Shown here: in pieces, positions 17,746 to 24,375 of the stretch
Numbering within the stretch: the stretch's first letter is position 1
Layout: each line of letters opens with the position of its first letter
IMG/VR virus record: IMGVR_UViG_3300030012_001987
Span: 1 to 58,459 of that record
Length of the DNA: 58,459 bases
Direction: 5' to 3' (one strand)
DNA from: a virus
Notes under the pieces: generated by a model
Databases searched by the model: none
What the model was told of the DNA's origin: nothing
Seen by the model: only the letters and a program-made list of their open reading frames with translations
Made by a program: the position numbers and the translations under genes

Positions 17746-18902
17746 GCATTCACCTTCATTATGGTTCTCCAATCAGTCTCTTCGACATCAGCACTGGTCT
17801 TCACCTCATCAGTCTCCTTGGCTTCCTCGGCCTCCCTCTTCTTCCTCTTCATGTAGGTTGAATCGGGATGTGGCTTCCATCCAGCGAGTTTCGCCATGTT
17901 AGCCATCTGCCTCCTTGACATCGTGATAAATATCTTCTCTATGTCGTTGGGTATGCCACCCATCTCCTGTGCTATCCTCTTGACGATATTGACCTCCCTG
18001 TTCGTCTTGAGCATGATTGGAACGTTCTTGATTTGAGTTGCCGCTCTTGTCGTTGCGAAGTTACCACTGGCAGTTGTGTACTCCTCATGGTCAACCATCA
18101 TCTTGAACATCTTGGCAATCTCAGGAATCTCCAAGGCTAGTTTCGCACTGCCTTGTCCTTCGATTGGAATCGGTGTGGCTGGGTCCAACTCAAAGTCCAA
18201 CTCTTGTAGGTCTTTGATTGCATCCTTGATTATCCTATGAAGACTCATCGAGTTCTTACCGAGGAAGTTCCCCTCTGCATACATCGCTTGCCACATCGGA
18301 GGTCTTGCTTCTCCGGGTTCACTGGAATACCACTCAGCAGGAACAGCAGACAGATTGTCGTTCTTGAAACTGTTTCGATACTCAACATACTTGTCCGTCA
18401 GATAGTGACCATAGACTGACTCATACCTAGCAATAGTCCCATCTGCGTCATCCCAACTAGCAGGTTGTGTGAACTTGATGTTAGCCGCACTACCACCACC
18501 AACCTCACTACTGTTCTTCCACTCATCCATCTGCTTGTCCAGTGCCATGAGTTTGTTCAGATGCTCCTCGCTGTAGTTCTGAGTTCGGAAGAACTTCTCG
18601 ATGTCATTCATGTCTGCTATTGCATCCCTTGACCAAGGCTCGCCATCAGGACCGCTGTTACCAGCCTGACGACCTTTGATTCCCTGACCCTCGACCATAT
18701 CGAATAGTGACTCACTGAGTTTGGCGTTTCCAATCGCATCCCCACTGAGTCCTTTCGTGGTTCGCAACCAATTAGTCCAGTCCTTGGTGAATGCCTTGTA
18801 GTTCCTACGAGAATTCAACTTATACTTGCCAAGATTAAGTGAAACTCTGTCCTTCTTCAACTTCCTAGCAACCACAGCCACATCCTCCCTCTTGTTCCTC
18901 AT
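17742..18902 (-). CDS. Structural-module protein with C-terminal W motif
   Basis: About 386 residues from the ATG at 18902; the frame is open to 18920 and overlaps the upstream gene by about 40 bases. It has an N-terminal basic helix, a mixed body with repeated Trp residues, and a C-terminal charged tail ending EETDWRTIMKVNA, so here the W motif is at the extreme C terminus. The size and position would allow a capsid protein, but no HK97-fold signature is readable by eye. Family not recognised. Confidence 0.7.
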   Translation of the reverse strand: MRNKREDVAVVARKLKKDRVSLNLGKYKLNSRRNYKAFTKDWTNWLRTTKGLSGDAIGNAKLSESLFDMVEGQGIKGRQAGNSGPDGEPWSRDAIADMNDIEKFFRTQNYSEEHLNKLMALDKQMDEWKNSSEVGGGSAANIKFTQPASWDDADGTIARYESVYGHYLTDKYVEYRNSFKNDNLSAVPAEWYSSEPGEARPPMWQAMYAEGNFLGKNSMSLHRIIKDAIKDLQELDFELDPATPIPIEGQGSAKLALEIPEIAKMFKMMVDHEEYTTASGNFATTRAATQIKNVPIMLKTNREVNIVKRIAQEMGGIPNDIEKIFITMSRRQMANMAKLAGWKPHPDSTYMKRKKREAEEAKETDEVKTSADVEETDWRTIMKVNA

Positions 18903-19128
18903 CTTTTTCCAAATCTTCAAAGATGGTTCCCTCTAGTTTCTTCTTTTTCTTCGGCTTTATCTTGAGATACTTGCCATACGAGATATTGAACAGCGGAGCC
19001 GTTCCTGCTGATGTGCTAGTTACCGCTCCTGCCCCTCTAAGCACGGTAAACCAGTCATTTTCATCTCTTGACAACGCAATCAAATCAGAAGGGTTGTTTT
19101 CCGATTTGTTTTGAGAATCCTCTACCAT
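18865..19128 (-). CDS. Small W-motif protein with Cys-Gly tail
   Basis: 87 residues. The N-terminal 20 residues are polar, then NDWFTVLRGAG (W motif), an Ala/Thr/Ser/Gly stretch, a basic patch (IKPKKKKKLEG) and an acidic tail ending EGGCGCGC. Ending in Cys-Gly repeats is unusual and might allow metal binding, lipidation or disulfide linkage. It overlaps the next gene by about 40 bases. Confidence 0.65.
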   Translation of the reverse strand: MVEDSQNKSENNPSDLIALSRDENDWFTVLRGAGAVTSTSAGTAPLFNISYGKYLKIKPKKKKKLEGTIFEDLEKDEEQEGGCGCGC

Positions 19129-19178
19129 CTAACCAAGTTCCACTGGAAGGTAACACTTTATTGTTCTGAATTATAGCG

Positions 19179-19505
19179 TTATTTCTTGGCTTCTGTTTTT
19201 TTCTTCTGCTGTTCTATAAAGTTCCTATATATTCCAGCCTCTTTTGTCTTTCCCATTTCCCTTGCTCTCTGTTCCATGGCAATTGCGGCTTGTGTTTTAT
19301 GTGCATGACTCCTATTGCTATTCTTTATCTTTGAAACTGACCTCTTAGACGTTTTTTCATCCTTGAATCCCAAACCATGAATGGTTCCCTTCGGGTTTTC
19401 ATCAGTGTACAAGTCAGAATGCTTTTTTGAGTTTCTTTTTTGTCCTTTCTTCCTTGGTATTCTTGGTTTTGACTTTTTTAGTATCGATAACCAACTTTTA
19501 GACAC
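19179..19505 (-). CDS. Basic W-motif protein
   Basis: 108 residues from the GTG at 19505, which has GGTGA eight bases upstream. This start gives VSKSWLSILKKSKPRIPRKKG, placing the W motif at the N terminus like its neighbours; an earlier GTG at 19517 would add four residues. The rest is strongly basic and Ser-rich, with helices in the second half (QAAIAMEQRAREMG). Probably a nucleic-acid-facing or internal virion protein. Confidence 0.65.
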   Translation of the reverse strand: MSKSWLSILKKSKPRIPRKKGQKRNSKKHSDLYTDENPKGTIHGLGFKDEKTSKRSVSKIKNSNRSHAHKTQAAIAMEQRAREMGKTKEAGIYRNFIEQQKKKTEAKK

Positions 19506-19520
19506 GATATTTGTCACCCA

Positions 19521-19799
19521 TCACTCTTCGATAACTTGACTAGAGATAAATCGCTCTAGATTCTTCTTATTTTCCTTAATTCCATCTAGAATTACTTTTC
19601 TAGTCTCCTCACTCATGTCAGCGACGATTTTTCTCGCATTTTCCTCGGAAATACCCATAGAAACCATCCTTTTGACCTCCGATTCGACAAATTCGTAGTG
19701 TTCATCCAACATTTCGTCCAATTTTGCCTTATTTCTCATCGCAATATCATACAGAGTCTCGTTCAACTTGTTTTTTCGCACACTATCGAACCATTCCAT
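19521..19799 (-). CDS. First gene of the left operon, W-motif helical protein
   Basis: 92 residues from the ATG at 19799 (GGTGA five bases upstream), reading MEWFDSVRKNKLNETLYD. It is helical and charged, with a pattern resembling a dimeric coiled domain (GISEENARKIVADMSEE). It is the promoter-proximal gene of the minus-strand structural run; upstream lies an AT-rich intergenic zone. Function unknown. Confidence 0.65.
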   Translation of the reverse strand: MEWFDSVRKNKLNETLYDIAMRNKAKLDEMLDEHYEFVESEVKRMVSMGISEENARKIVADMSEETRKVILDGIKENKKNLERFISSQVIEE

Positions 19800-20273
19800 G
19801 TCGTTCACCGTTCGGACTACGATGACACCTATTAATCGAACGAACTTCTACCTTTTGCACACTGGATAAAAGCATTATACCATTGTTTTTCAGAAATTGT
19901 CACGGAATTTTTTTAGCACTTGCGCGATTTTATTTTTTTTGTTTATTCTATTTCCAGAATAAGCATTGTGTTGTTTTTAATTTCTTCTTGTTTAACTGCT
20001 TGATTCTTTTTTTCTGTAGTTTTTTACTTGTAAGTAAAAATTTGTATGTTTCTATTTGTATCAAAGGCTTTTTTTCAAGGATTTTATTCATTCTTGATTA
20101 AATTCAGCATTTAAAATGCACAACAGAAAACAAATAGAAAAAAAAATTTGAAAAGCAAAGCCATATGGTTGTGACTTTGTTCCAACCCTATTGAATCAGG
20201 TCAAAAGACCGTCATCGTTAGCAGATGAACAGTGAAGCATATCACAAACACCATTATCATATTCCTTTTCATT
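19800..20273. other. AT-rich intergenic zone upstream of the structural operon
   Basis: About 470 bases without a convincing gene between the first structural gene and the next minus-strand gene. It has long T runs (19908-20060 region) and short A runs around 20135-20150. It must contain the promoter for the structural operon, and it includes one copy of the CCATATGG element at 20155-20200. I see no coding pattern; a frame near 19883-20101 is only poly-Phe/Leu from T tracts. Confidence 0.5.
20155..20200 (+). repeat. CCATATGG palindromic element, copy 1
   Basis: GCAAAG directly before CCATATGG (20161-20168), then TTGTGACTTTGTTCCAACCCTATTG. Compared with the other five copies it is in the opposite orientation and has lost the left spacer, but keeps the CAAAG and ACTTTGT arms and the ACCCTAT tail. 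Confidence 0.6.
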
Positions 20274-20447
20274 TTATATGCCCTCGTATCTGTCCTTTTC
20301 TGCTTGTAGTGCTGATTTGAACCTATCACGCTTGAAGTTCGGGTTTGTCTCTGACAGTCTGACTATCATCCACTCTTCTTGAACCTCATCAAGGTTGAGT
20401 TCTGCCATCAGGCCAACTAACCAATTGAAATGCCTTCTCTGAAACAT
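20274..20447 (-). CDS. Small helical protein
   Basis: 57 residues from the ATG at 20447 (MFQRRHFNWLVGLMAELNL), with AAGGAGGGCAAC upstream and overlapping the stop of the zinc-ribbon gene. It is a single helical domain with a pattern like a short DNA-binding or dimerisation unit (EEWMIVRLSETNPNFKRDRF). Small proteins with this pattern are common in phage early regions, without assigned function. Confidence 0.65.
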   Translation of the reverse strand: MFQRRHFNWLVGLMAELNLDEVQEEWMIVRLSETNPNFKRDRFKSALQAEKDRYEGI

Positions 20448-20620
20448 CAGTTGCCCTCCTTCTCGTACTGTTGGGAGGGGTCTTCGTGTCCACACTTGAA
20501 AAGACAGTGTTCACCGTCAAACCCACAGTCCTCACAGTAAGCATCCTCAATTAAGCCAAGGTAAGCCCCGGTTATTTCCAAGGATACCCCACAACATTCG
20601 CATTCCATATCGTAATACAT
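20447..20620 (-). CDS. 57-residue zinc-ribbon protein
   Basis: Starts ATG at 20620 and reads MYYDMECECCGVSLEITG..., with CxCC, CEDC and CLFKCGH clusters, so it can hold two zinc ions. It is directly coupled to the next gene by a TGATG overlap. It lies 20 bases downstream of a CCATATGG element, which is probably its control region. The role is unknown; such ribbons usually bind DNA, RNA or protein. Confidence 0.65.
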   Translation of the reverse strand: MYYDMECECCGVSLEITGAYLGLIEDAYCEDCGFDGEHCLFKCGHEDPSQQYEKEGN

Positions 20621-20640
20621 CAACTAGGCGTATTCTCAAT

Positions 20641-20710
20641 ATCTTATAGGGTGCGTTTACAAAGTCTACTTACCATATGGTAGTAGGACTTTGGCTAACT
20701 ACCTTGTATT
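20641..20710 (-). repeat. CCATATGG palindromic element, copy 2
   Basis: Centre CCATATGG at 20673-20680, flanked by ACAAAGT (left) and ACTTTGG (right), with CTTATAGGGTGCG at the outer left. It lies upstream of the minus-strand zinc-ribbon gene (centre about 57 bases from the ATG). Confidence 0.75.
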
Positions 20711-21464
20711 TCTTAGGAACGTCTGGAAACAGTGGAAGCAATTTCATGTTTCGACGTTGGAGGGACTGGCATTACTGCGTGGAGTGTTCAACTAGTATTC
20801 TCCGCGACTTACACCACAGTTATCGCATTGCGAGTAAGCAATCTTGTCGGGCCTTACCCCGTTTGGCTTCTTGTTTCCTTCAGTTCCTATAGGAATGTGC
20901 TGATGTCTTGATAAGGGGTCTTCTCATACTTCATAGCGGGAGTTTGCGCGAACTCAAACTACTACTCTATGTACATCGACTTACCCTTATCTGATGCCTA
21001 AGCGAAAGGACATCACTTTCGCGTCTTTGTCTCTAACCCTCTCCATGGGTATCAACAGCCAACTTCTCTCTGTCAAGTTTCAGAAGGCCGACATTCGGAA
21101 TTAAAGGAGTGTAAAGGGAACGTCAGGAGTAGAGGACATCATCTCGGAGGTGTTGGGAAGGGAGTTCACTCAAGACCTCAACCTTCGACCAAGCGCACCT
21201 CTAGTGTCTTAGCATCCATCAGTTCCGTGTGGAATGTGATTGGTGGTAGCCGGGGCTAATGTATACCCGGAAGTTTCCTGTCCTCCTACATAATTGCAGA
21301 ATTACCGAAACCGCCAATATTAGACTCGTTAGTGTCCTTTCAACGACTCCTATCTCTAGGTGTGATTGCCCCACGACAGGGAATATTGCACGTTACCCCG
21401 GAGGAGGGGCATTCCGTCACTACCGTACTAGTCCGTCAACTAGCAATAAGGGCATGTGTAATTG
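20711..21464. other. Gene-poor 0.75 kb stretch with hairpins and one decayed frame
   Basis: No intact gene longer than about 20 codons is convincing. Short hairpins are frequent: TTCCTATAGGAA at 20884-20895, GAGTT/AACTC at 20940-20955, GCGAAAG/CTTTCGC at 21002-21022, CCGA/TCGG at 21088-21098, TGCCCC/GGGGCA at 21367-21411, CTAGT/ACTAG at 21428-21443. The motif CAGTTCC-N4-GGAATGTG occurs twice (20881-20899 and about 21220-21238). The stretch is bounded by two copies of the CCATATGG element. Confidence 0.45.
20792..20934 (-). pseudogene. Frameshifted zinc-knuckle gene remnant
   Basis: An ATG at 20934 opens MKYEKTPYQDISTFL and then hits TAG. In the -1 frame the sequence continues IGTEGNKKPNG...IAYSQCDNCGVSRGEY and stops at 20792. 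Joined, it would be a 47-residue protein with a CxxC knuckle. The break lies on the TTCCTATAGGAA palindrome. It is either a decayed gene or a frameshift site; decay is more likely, as no classical slippery heptamer is present. Confidence 0.4.
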
Positions 21465-21530
21465 TCTTATGAGGTGCGCATACAAAGTTTGCTTACCATA
21501 TGGTTGTGCTTTGCAGAACCCCTATTGGAA
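21465..21530 (-). repeat. CCATATGG palindromic element, copy 3
   Basis: Centre CCATATGG at 21496-21503. Left arm CTTATGAGGTGCGCATACAAAGTTTGCTTA is close to copies 2 and 5; the right arm (TTGTGCTTTGCAG) is shortened. It borders the gene-poor stretch on its right side. Confidence 0.7.
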
Positions 21531-21534
21531 CCAA

Positions 21535-21615
21535 GCCCCGAATGATATTCAGTGCGCCCCTCCTTGAATCCCATGGGTAAGGGATGGGGGGCGGCGAATC
21601 ACCTATCACCGGGGC
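21535..21615. ncRNA. 81-nt nested hairpin, candidate RNA or terminator
   Basis: Five stacked complementary blocks pair in order: GCCCCG/CGGGGC (21535-40 with 21610-15), TGAT/ATCA, ATTC/GAAT, CGCCCC/GGGGCG (21555-60 with 21588-93), ATCCC/GGGAT (21568-72 with 21581-85), leaving an eight-base loop ATGGGTAA. Such a structure is unlikely by chance. It ends 7 bases from the stop of the minus-strand gene 21622-21795, so it may be that gene's 3' structure or an independent RNA. Strand cannot be decided. Confidence 0.55.
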
Positions 21616-21621
21616 TTGAGT

Positions 21622-21795
21622 TCACTCTTCGGCGTAGCCGTCAAACCATTGACCACGCCTCTTCAGGTCTGAACAAGTGCTACCGGATGTCTCCGGGTCT
21701 CTGCAATGCTCTTGAGCCTCTTCAAGAGTAAGTCCCCTCTTGATAACTCTGTCATTTCCTTCAAACCTGAATCTTATTATTTTGTATGTCGTCAT
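21622..21795 (-). CDS. Conserved small phage-type protein
   Basis: 57 residues from the ATG at 21795 (MTTYKIIRFRFEGNDRVIKRG), an alternative being ATG at 21816. It has RGLTLEEAQEHCRDPETSGSTC and ends GQWFDGYAEE, a pattern I recognise from small uncharacterised proteins in many phages and bacteria (a leading beta strand, GLTLEEAQ, C-x-DPETS, WFDGY). Function unknown. Copy 4 of the CCATATGG element lies just upstream, so expression is probably controlled there. Confidence 0.7.
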   Translation of the reverse strand: MTTYKIIRFRFEGNDRVIKRGLTLEEAQEHCRDPETSGSTCSDLKRRGQWFDGYAEE

Positions 21796-21817
21796 GCTAG
21801 GGTCTTGAATCACCATC

Positions 21818-21887
21818 TCTTAAGGTAGCGTCTACAAAGTTGCACTACCATATGGTGGGAACGCTTTGAGGGACCACCTTGAGAAGT
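21818..21887 (-). repeat. CCATATGG palindromic element, copy 4
   Basis: Centre CCATATGG at 21848-21855. Left arm CTTAAGGTAGCGTCTACAAAGTTGCACTA; right arm GGGAACGCTTTGAGGGACCACCTTGAGAAG. The outer ends (CTTAAGGTAG and CCACCTTGAG) are again complementary. It lies between the stop of gene 21897-22292 and the start of gene 21622-21795. Confidence 0.75.
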
Positions 21888-21896
21888 GGAAGGATT

Positions 21897-22292
21897 TTAC
21901 TCCTCCTCACGACTCTTTGCGTGTTTCCTCTCAAAATCTCTCATTTTTCCCTCTTGCAATCGAACCAACCAGTTCTTGAACTCGGTGTTGAACTTCCGGA
22001 CATCCCAGTTCGGAGTATTGCAAGACCAATCGGCCTCAGCCAATCTCTCACAGAACTCAAGCGTCATAATATCGTAGAACTCACCCATGTCGAATATCTC
22101 GTTGGCTAGGTTGACCATGAGCATTCTTCGCCTGAACTCAGCAGGGGTCATTTTGGTTCCGTATCTGTCCCCTATGTGACCAACACCCGCTTGAGTCGCC
22201 AACATGCCAAAGCCGAAGCCGTTGACTAGTGAAATCTCTCGACTAGTGAAGCCCTTGTCAGGCCCATTCTCAATTCCAACTATTAGAGGCAT
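21897..22292 (-). CDS. Unknown early protein
   Basis: 131 residues, starting MPLIVGIENGPDKG, with a Gly-rich N-terminal region (NGFGFGMLATQAGVGHIGDRYG) and a helical, charged C-terminal half ending KSREEE. There is no membrane segment and no catalytic motif I recognise. It overlaps the upstream gene by one base and belongs to the three-gene minus-strand set transcribed from the element at 22728. Confidence 0.65.
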   Translation of the reverse strand: MPLIVGIENGPDKGFTSREISLVNGFGFGMLATQAGVGHIGDRYGTKMTPAEFRRRMLMVNLANEIFDMGEFYDIMTLEFCERLAEADWSCNTPNWDVRKFNTEFKNWLVRLQEGKMRDFERKHAKSREEE

Positions 22293-22474
22293 TAAAGGTT
22301 CATCTCCCTGAATGCGACTAGAGCGGCTTTCAACTCTGCGAGTGATTCCGCTAGGTCATCACCACGAACTCTTAGGCTCTTGATGATAATCACGTGGTCT
22401 GAACCAGACTTAGAATGCCCAACTTCCAGTTCGTACTTGTATGGCTTTATCATTTCCTTTGCTTCTGTTATCAT
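22292..22474 (-). CDS. Small alpha/beta protein, unknown
   Basis: 60 residues: MITEAKEMIKPYKYELEVGH, then two beta strands around SGSDHVIIIKSLRVRG and a helix (ESLAELKAALVAFREMNL). The start overlaps the previous stop as ATGA and uses the GAAGAAGA stretch as ribosome site. Compact beta-beta-alpha layout; no family recognised. Confidence 0.62.
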   Translation of the reverse strand: MITEAKEMIKPYKYELEVGHSKSGSDHVIIIKSLRVRGDDLAESLAELKAALVAFREMNL

Positions 22475-22707
22475 TCTTCTTCATCTCCTGTTAATAGCAT
22501 ATCTTTCTTGTATTCTGCTAGTGTAACCCACTCGGTCTTAACGACTAACGACAATCGCCTCATGCTTCCATAGACTTGTTCAGCAAATTCACCGAGGCTT
22601 TCCCAGTATTCGACTAGTTCTCGTTCACTGTCGAAATAGACAGTTGTTGTTCTCTCAATCATCCCACCGGGTTTGATGTAGTTCTCATATTCAATTTCTG
22701 TTCTCAT
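22471..22707 (-). CDS. Small early protein, unknown
   Basis: 78 residues from the ATG at 22707 (MRTEIEYENYIKPGG). Beta-rich N-terminal half (RTTTVYFDSERELVEYW), then a helix and a C terminus ending TGDEEE. First gene of a minus-strand set; its ATG is about 20 bases from the outer arm of CCATATGG element copy 5. No family recognised. Confidence 0.65.
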   Translation of the reverse strand: MRTEIEYENYIKPGGMIERTTTVYFDSERELVEYWESLGEFAEQVYGSMRRLSLVVKTEWVTLAEYKKDMLLTGDEEE

Positions 22708-22727
22708 GCCCAACAGATTTTTTCAGC

Positions 22728-22796
22728 CTTATGAGGGTATGCCGACAAAGTGTCTTACCATATGGTAGTACAACTTTGTAAGTGCTACCTCATAAG
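22728..22796. promoter_or_regulatory. CCATATGG palindromic element, copy 5 (most complete)
   Basis: A 69-base interrupted palindrome: outer arms CTTATGAGG/CCTCATAAG are perfectly complementary, middle arms ACAAAGT/ACTTTGT match, and the centre is TTACCATATGGTA (CCATATGG at 22758-22765). It sits between two divergent transcription units (22471-22707 minus and 22857-23318 plus), the expected place for an operator or bidirectional promoter. It could also extrude as a cruciform or fold as RNA. Confidence 0.75.
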
Positions 22797-22856
22797 ACTT
22801 AGTTCAGGTTCTTGGATGTCGGGAAAGACACAAACTAACTAAGGAGAGAAAGAAAT

Positions 22857-23318
22857 ATGGCACAAATGGAAAATTGGAATGAATTTAAGGACACCGTGAA
22901 CAGTTTCCTAAAGGGTGGTTCAGTCGATGAGATGACTGCTTCCACCGTTGGGGTACTCATCGGTAAGGGAGACAACAACGTAACGACACAGACGAAGGTA
23001 ACCTCGGCAATCAAGACCATGCTAGAGGACTTCGATGGCGCACCAGTGGGTAGGGCATCCGCTCTATCTGGTGAGGCATTGACTACCTTCACTCAGGCAA
23101 GCGAGGCAATCAGGGCGGTTTCAACCGTCTTCGATTCTCACCCTGCACTACAGGGACTCGTTCTACCAAACGGGAGGAGCAAGATATCGCACTTCCCTGA
23201 TGGTGATGCATGGGCAGACTTCTTGATTGGAGTCATGCGCAGACACGCAATCTCAGCAAGCAAGGCTGGCTGGGATGGCTCTGCCGACAGCCTAGTGGCT
23301 TTTCAGGAGGCTAACTAA
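22857..23318 (+). CDS. First plus-strand early protein, unknown
   Basis: 153 residues behind a strong AAGGAGAGAAAGAAAT ribosome site: MAQMENWNEFKDTVNSFLKG. Soluble alpha-rich protein with small residues and no catalytic motif. It shows weak local resemblance to the product of 25887-26399 (SAIKTMLEDFDGAPV against SAIRTCFSDIADKPF, both after a MAxM start and a Trp-rich helix), so the two may be distant paralogues. It is the only gene between CCATATGG copies 5 and 6, which suggests separate, tightly controlled expression. Confidence 0.7.
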   Translation: MAQMENWNEFKDTVNSFLKGGSVDEMTASTVGVLIGKGDNNVTTQTKVTSAIKTMLEDFDGAPVGRASALSGEALTTFTQASEAIRAVSTVFDSHPALQGLVLPNGRSKISHFPDGDAWADFLIGVMRRHAISASKAGWDGSADSLVAFQEAN

Positions 23319-23340
23319 GTCGGTGATGTTGTCTTCCCGG

Positions 23341-23395
23341 CACTCATCAGGGTGAATGCCAAAGTCTCCCACCATATGGTATCAACTTTTAATCT
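23341..23395 (-). repeat. CCATATGG palindromic element, copy 6
   Basis: Centre CCATATGG at 23372-23379, with CAAAGT on the left, CAACTTTTA on the right and CATCAGGGTGAATGC at the outer left, matching the ACCCTNATNAG tail of the other copies when read on the minus strand. It follows the stop of gene 22857-23318 by about 25 bases. Confidence 0.65.
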
Positions 23396-23548
23396 CAGAA
23401 ATAAACTTGGAAAATGGTACATTCATCCGCGGGGCGCGTTTAAAAGGGTTTTAGCCAAACCCCTACTGAGAATCCTGACTCGCTTCTTTCTGCGAGTTAT
23501 TCCTAATGTATACTTAACCCACTCTACTCTTTAGTTAAAAAATATCGC
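23396..23548. other. Intergenic stretch with short hairpins
   Basis: No gene. Two hairpins are visible: GGGTT/AAACCC around 23446-23465 and ACTCGC/GCGAGT around 23478-23501. With the stronger hairpin just after it, the stretch may form the 3' structure of the upstream transcript or part of a control region. Confidence 0.35.
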
Positions 23549-23590
23549 TACCAGTATAGGGAGACATTTCTCTCCCTCTCTATGCTGGTA
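23549..23590 (+). terminator. 15-bp hairpin, possible terminator or origin element
   Basis: TACCAGTATAGGGAG pairs with CTCTCTATGCTGGTA (two G-T pairs), leaving a 12-base loop. It is followed by a purely AT-rich tract rather than a T run, so a terminator is only one reading; a structural mark beside the AT-rich zone is the other. Confidence 0.45.
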
Positions 23591-23660
23591 TGCATATTAA
23601 TACAATATAATATATGTAATATGAAATGATATAATAGTATAGAATATGTAATATGAATTG
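23591..23660. other. AT-rich tract with 14-bp direct repeat
   Basis: About 70 bases that are almost only A and T. The sequence ATATGTAATATGAA occurs twice, at 23612-23625 and 23644-23657. Such a tract beside hairpins and an inverted repeat is typical of replication origins or strong archaeal promoters. No origin-binding protein site is recognised. Confidence 0.45.
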
Positions 23661-23922
<262 letters not shown>

Positions 23923-24375
23923 ATGGCATGGAAAAAGAAAACTGAAAGTGAAAGTGAAAATGAAATAGAAGAGATGGTTGAAAATTTCAGAGAGGAGTAT
24001 AAGCCAACTCTAGGACCGAAGGCAGAGGTGACAACCCAGCCCTTCAATGGTATGCAACACATGCAACCAGTAAAGAAGGAAGTGAAGAAAATGACAAGAA
24101 CAAGTCAGACAAGAATAGAACAAGTAATCGAAGAAATAAAGATGATGCTCTTGGAGAAGAACGAGCAGTATGGGGATTCGGCATTGAGTCCGAACCGCAT
24201 ATTCTCCAAGGCATCCACGAATGAACAAATCAAAGTCAGAATTGACGACAAGTTGAATCGCCTAATGCTAGGCAATGATTCAATAGAAAGCGATGAGGAT
24301 GTTATCAGGGATTTGATAGGATATCTCATATTACTCCTAGTGTCGTATGACCTGCAAAGGACAGGCGACGCTTGA
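23923..24375 (+). CDS. Nmad1/DUF1599-like all-alpha nucleotide-associated protein
   Basis: 150 residues from the ATG at 23923 (MAWKKKTESESE); a GTG nine bases earlier is possible. The second half has the family pattern: a helix ending LLEKNEQYGDSAL, then PNRIFSKAS, VRIDDKLNRL and DEDVIRDLIGYLILLL. This family (MazG-like all-alpha fold) is found in phages next to nucleotide-modification and pyrophosphatase genes; the conserved acidic residues suggest metal-dependent nucleotide hydrolysis. The N-terminal 60 residues are charged and probably disordered. Fits a nucleotide-pool role beside the viral ribonucleotide reductase. Confidence 0.75.
   Translation: MAWKKKTESESENEIEEMVENFREEYKPTLGPKAEVTTQPFNGMQHMQPVKKEVKKMTRTSQTRIEQVIEEIKMMLLEKNEQYGDSALSPNRIFSKASTNEQIKVRIDDKLNRLMLGNDSIESDEDVIRDLIGYLILLLVSYDLQRTGDA

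Noticed and set aside
19883-20101. Phe/Leu-rich frame in the AT-rich gap
   Set aside because: It is a translation of T tracts, with no ribosome site and no coding bias.
21535-21615. tRNA gene
   Set aside because: The GCCCCG/CGGGGC end stem resembles an acceptor arm, but there is no T-loop (GTTCRANNC), no anticodon arm and the fold is one long hairpin. No tRNA was found elsewhere in the window.
20155-23395. CRISPR array or transposon ends
   Set aside because: Spacing between the CCATATGG copies is irregular (hundreds of bases), they hold genes rather than spacers, and no transposase or target duplications are visible.
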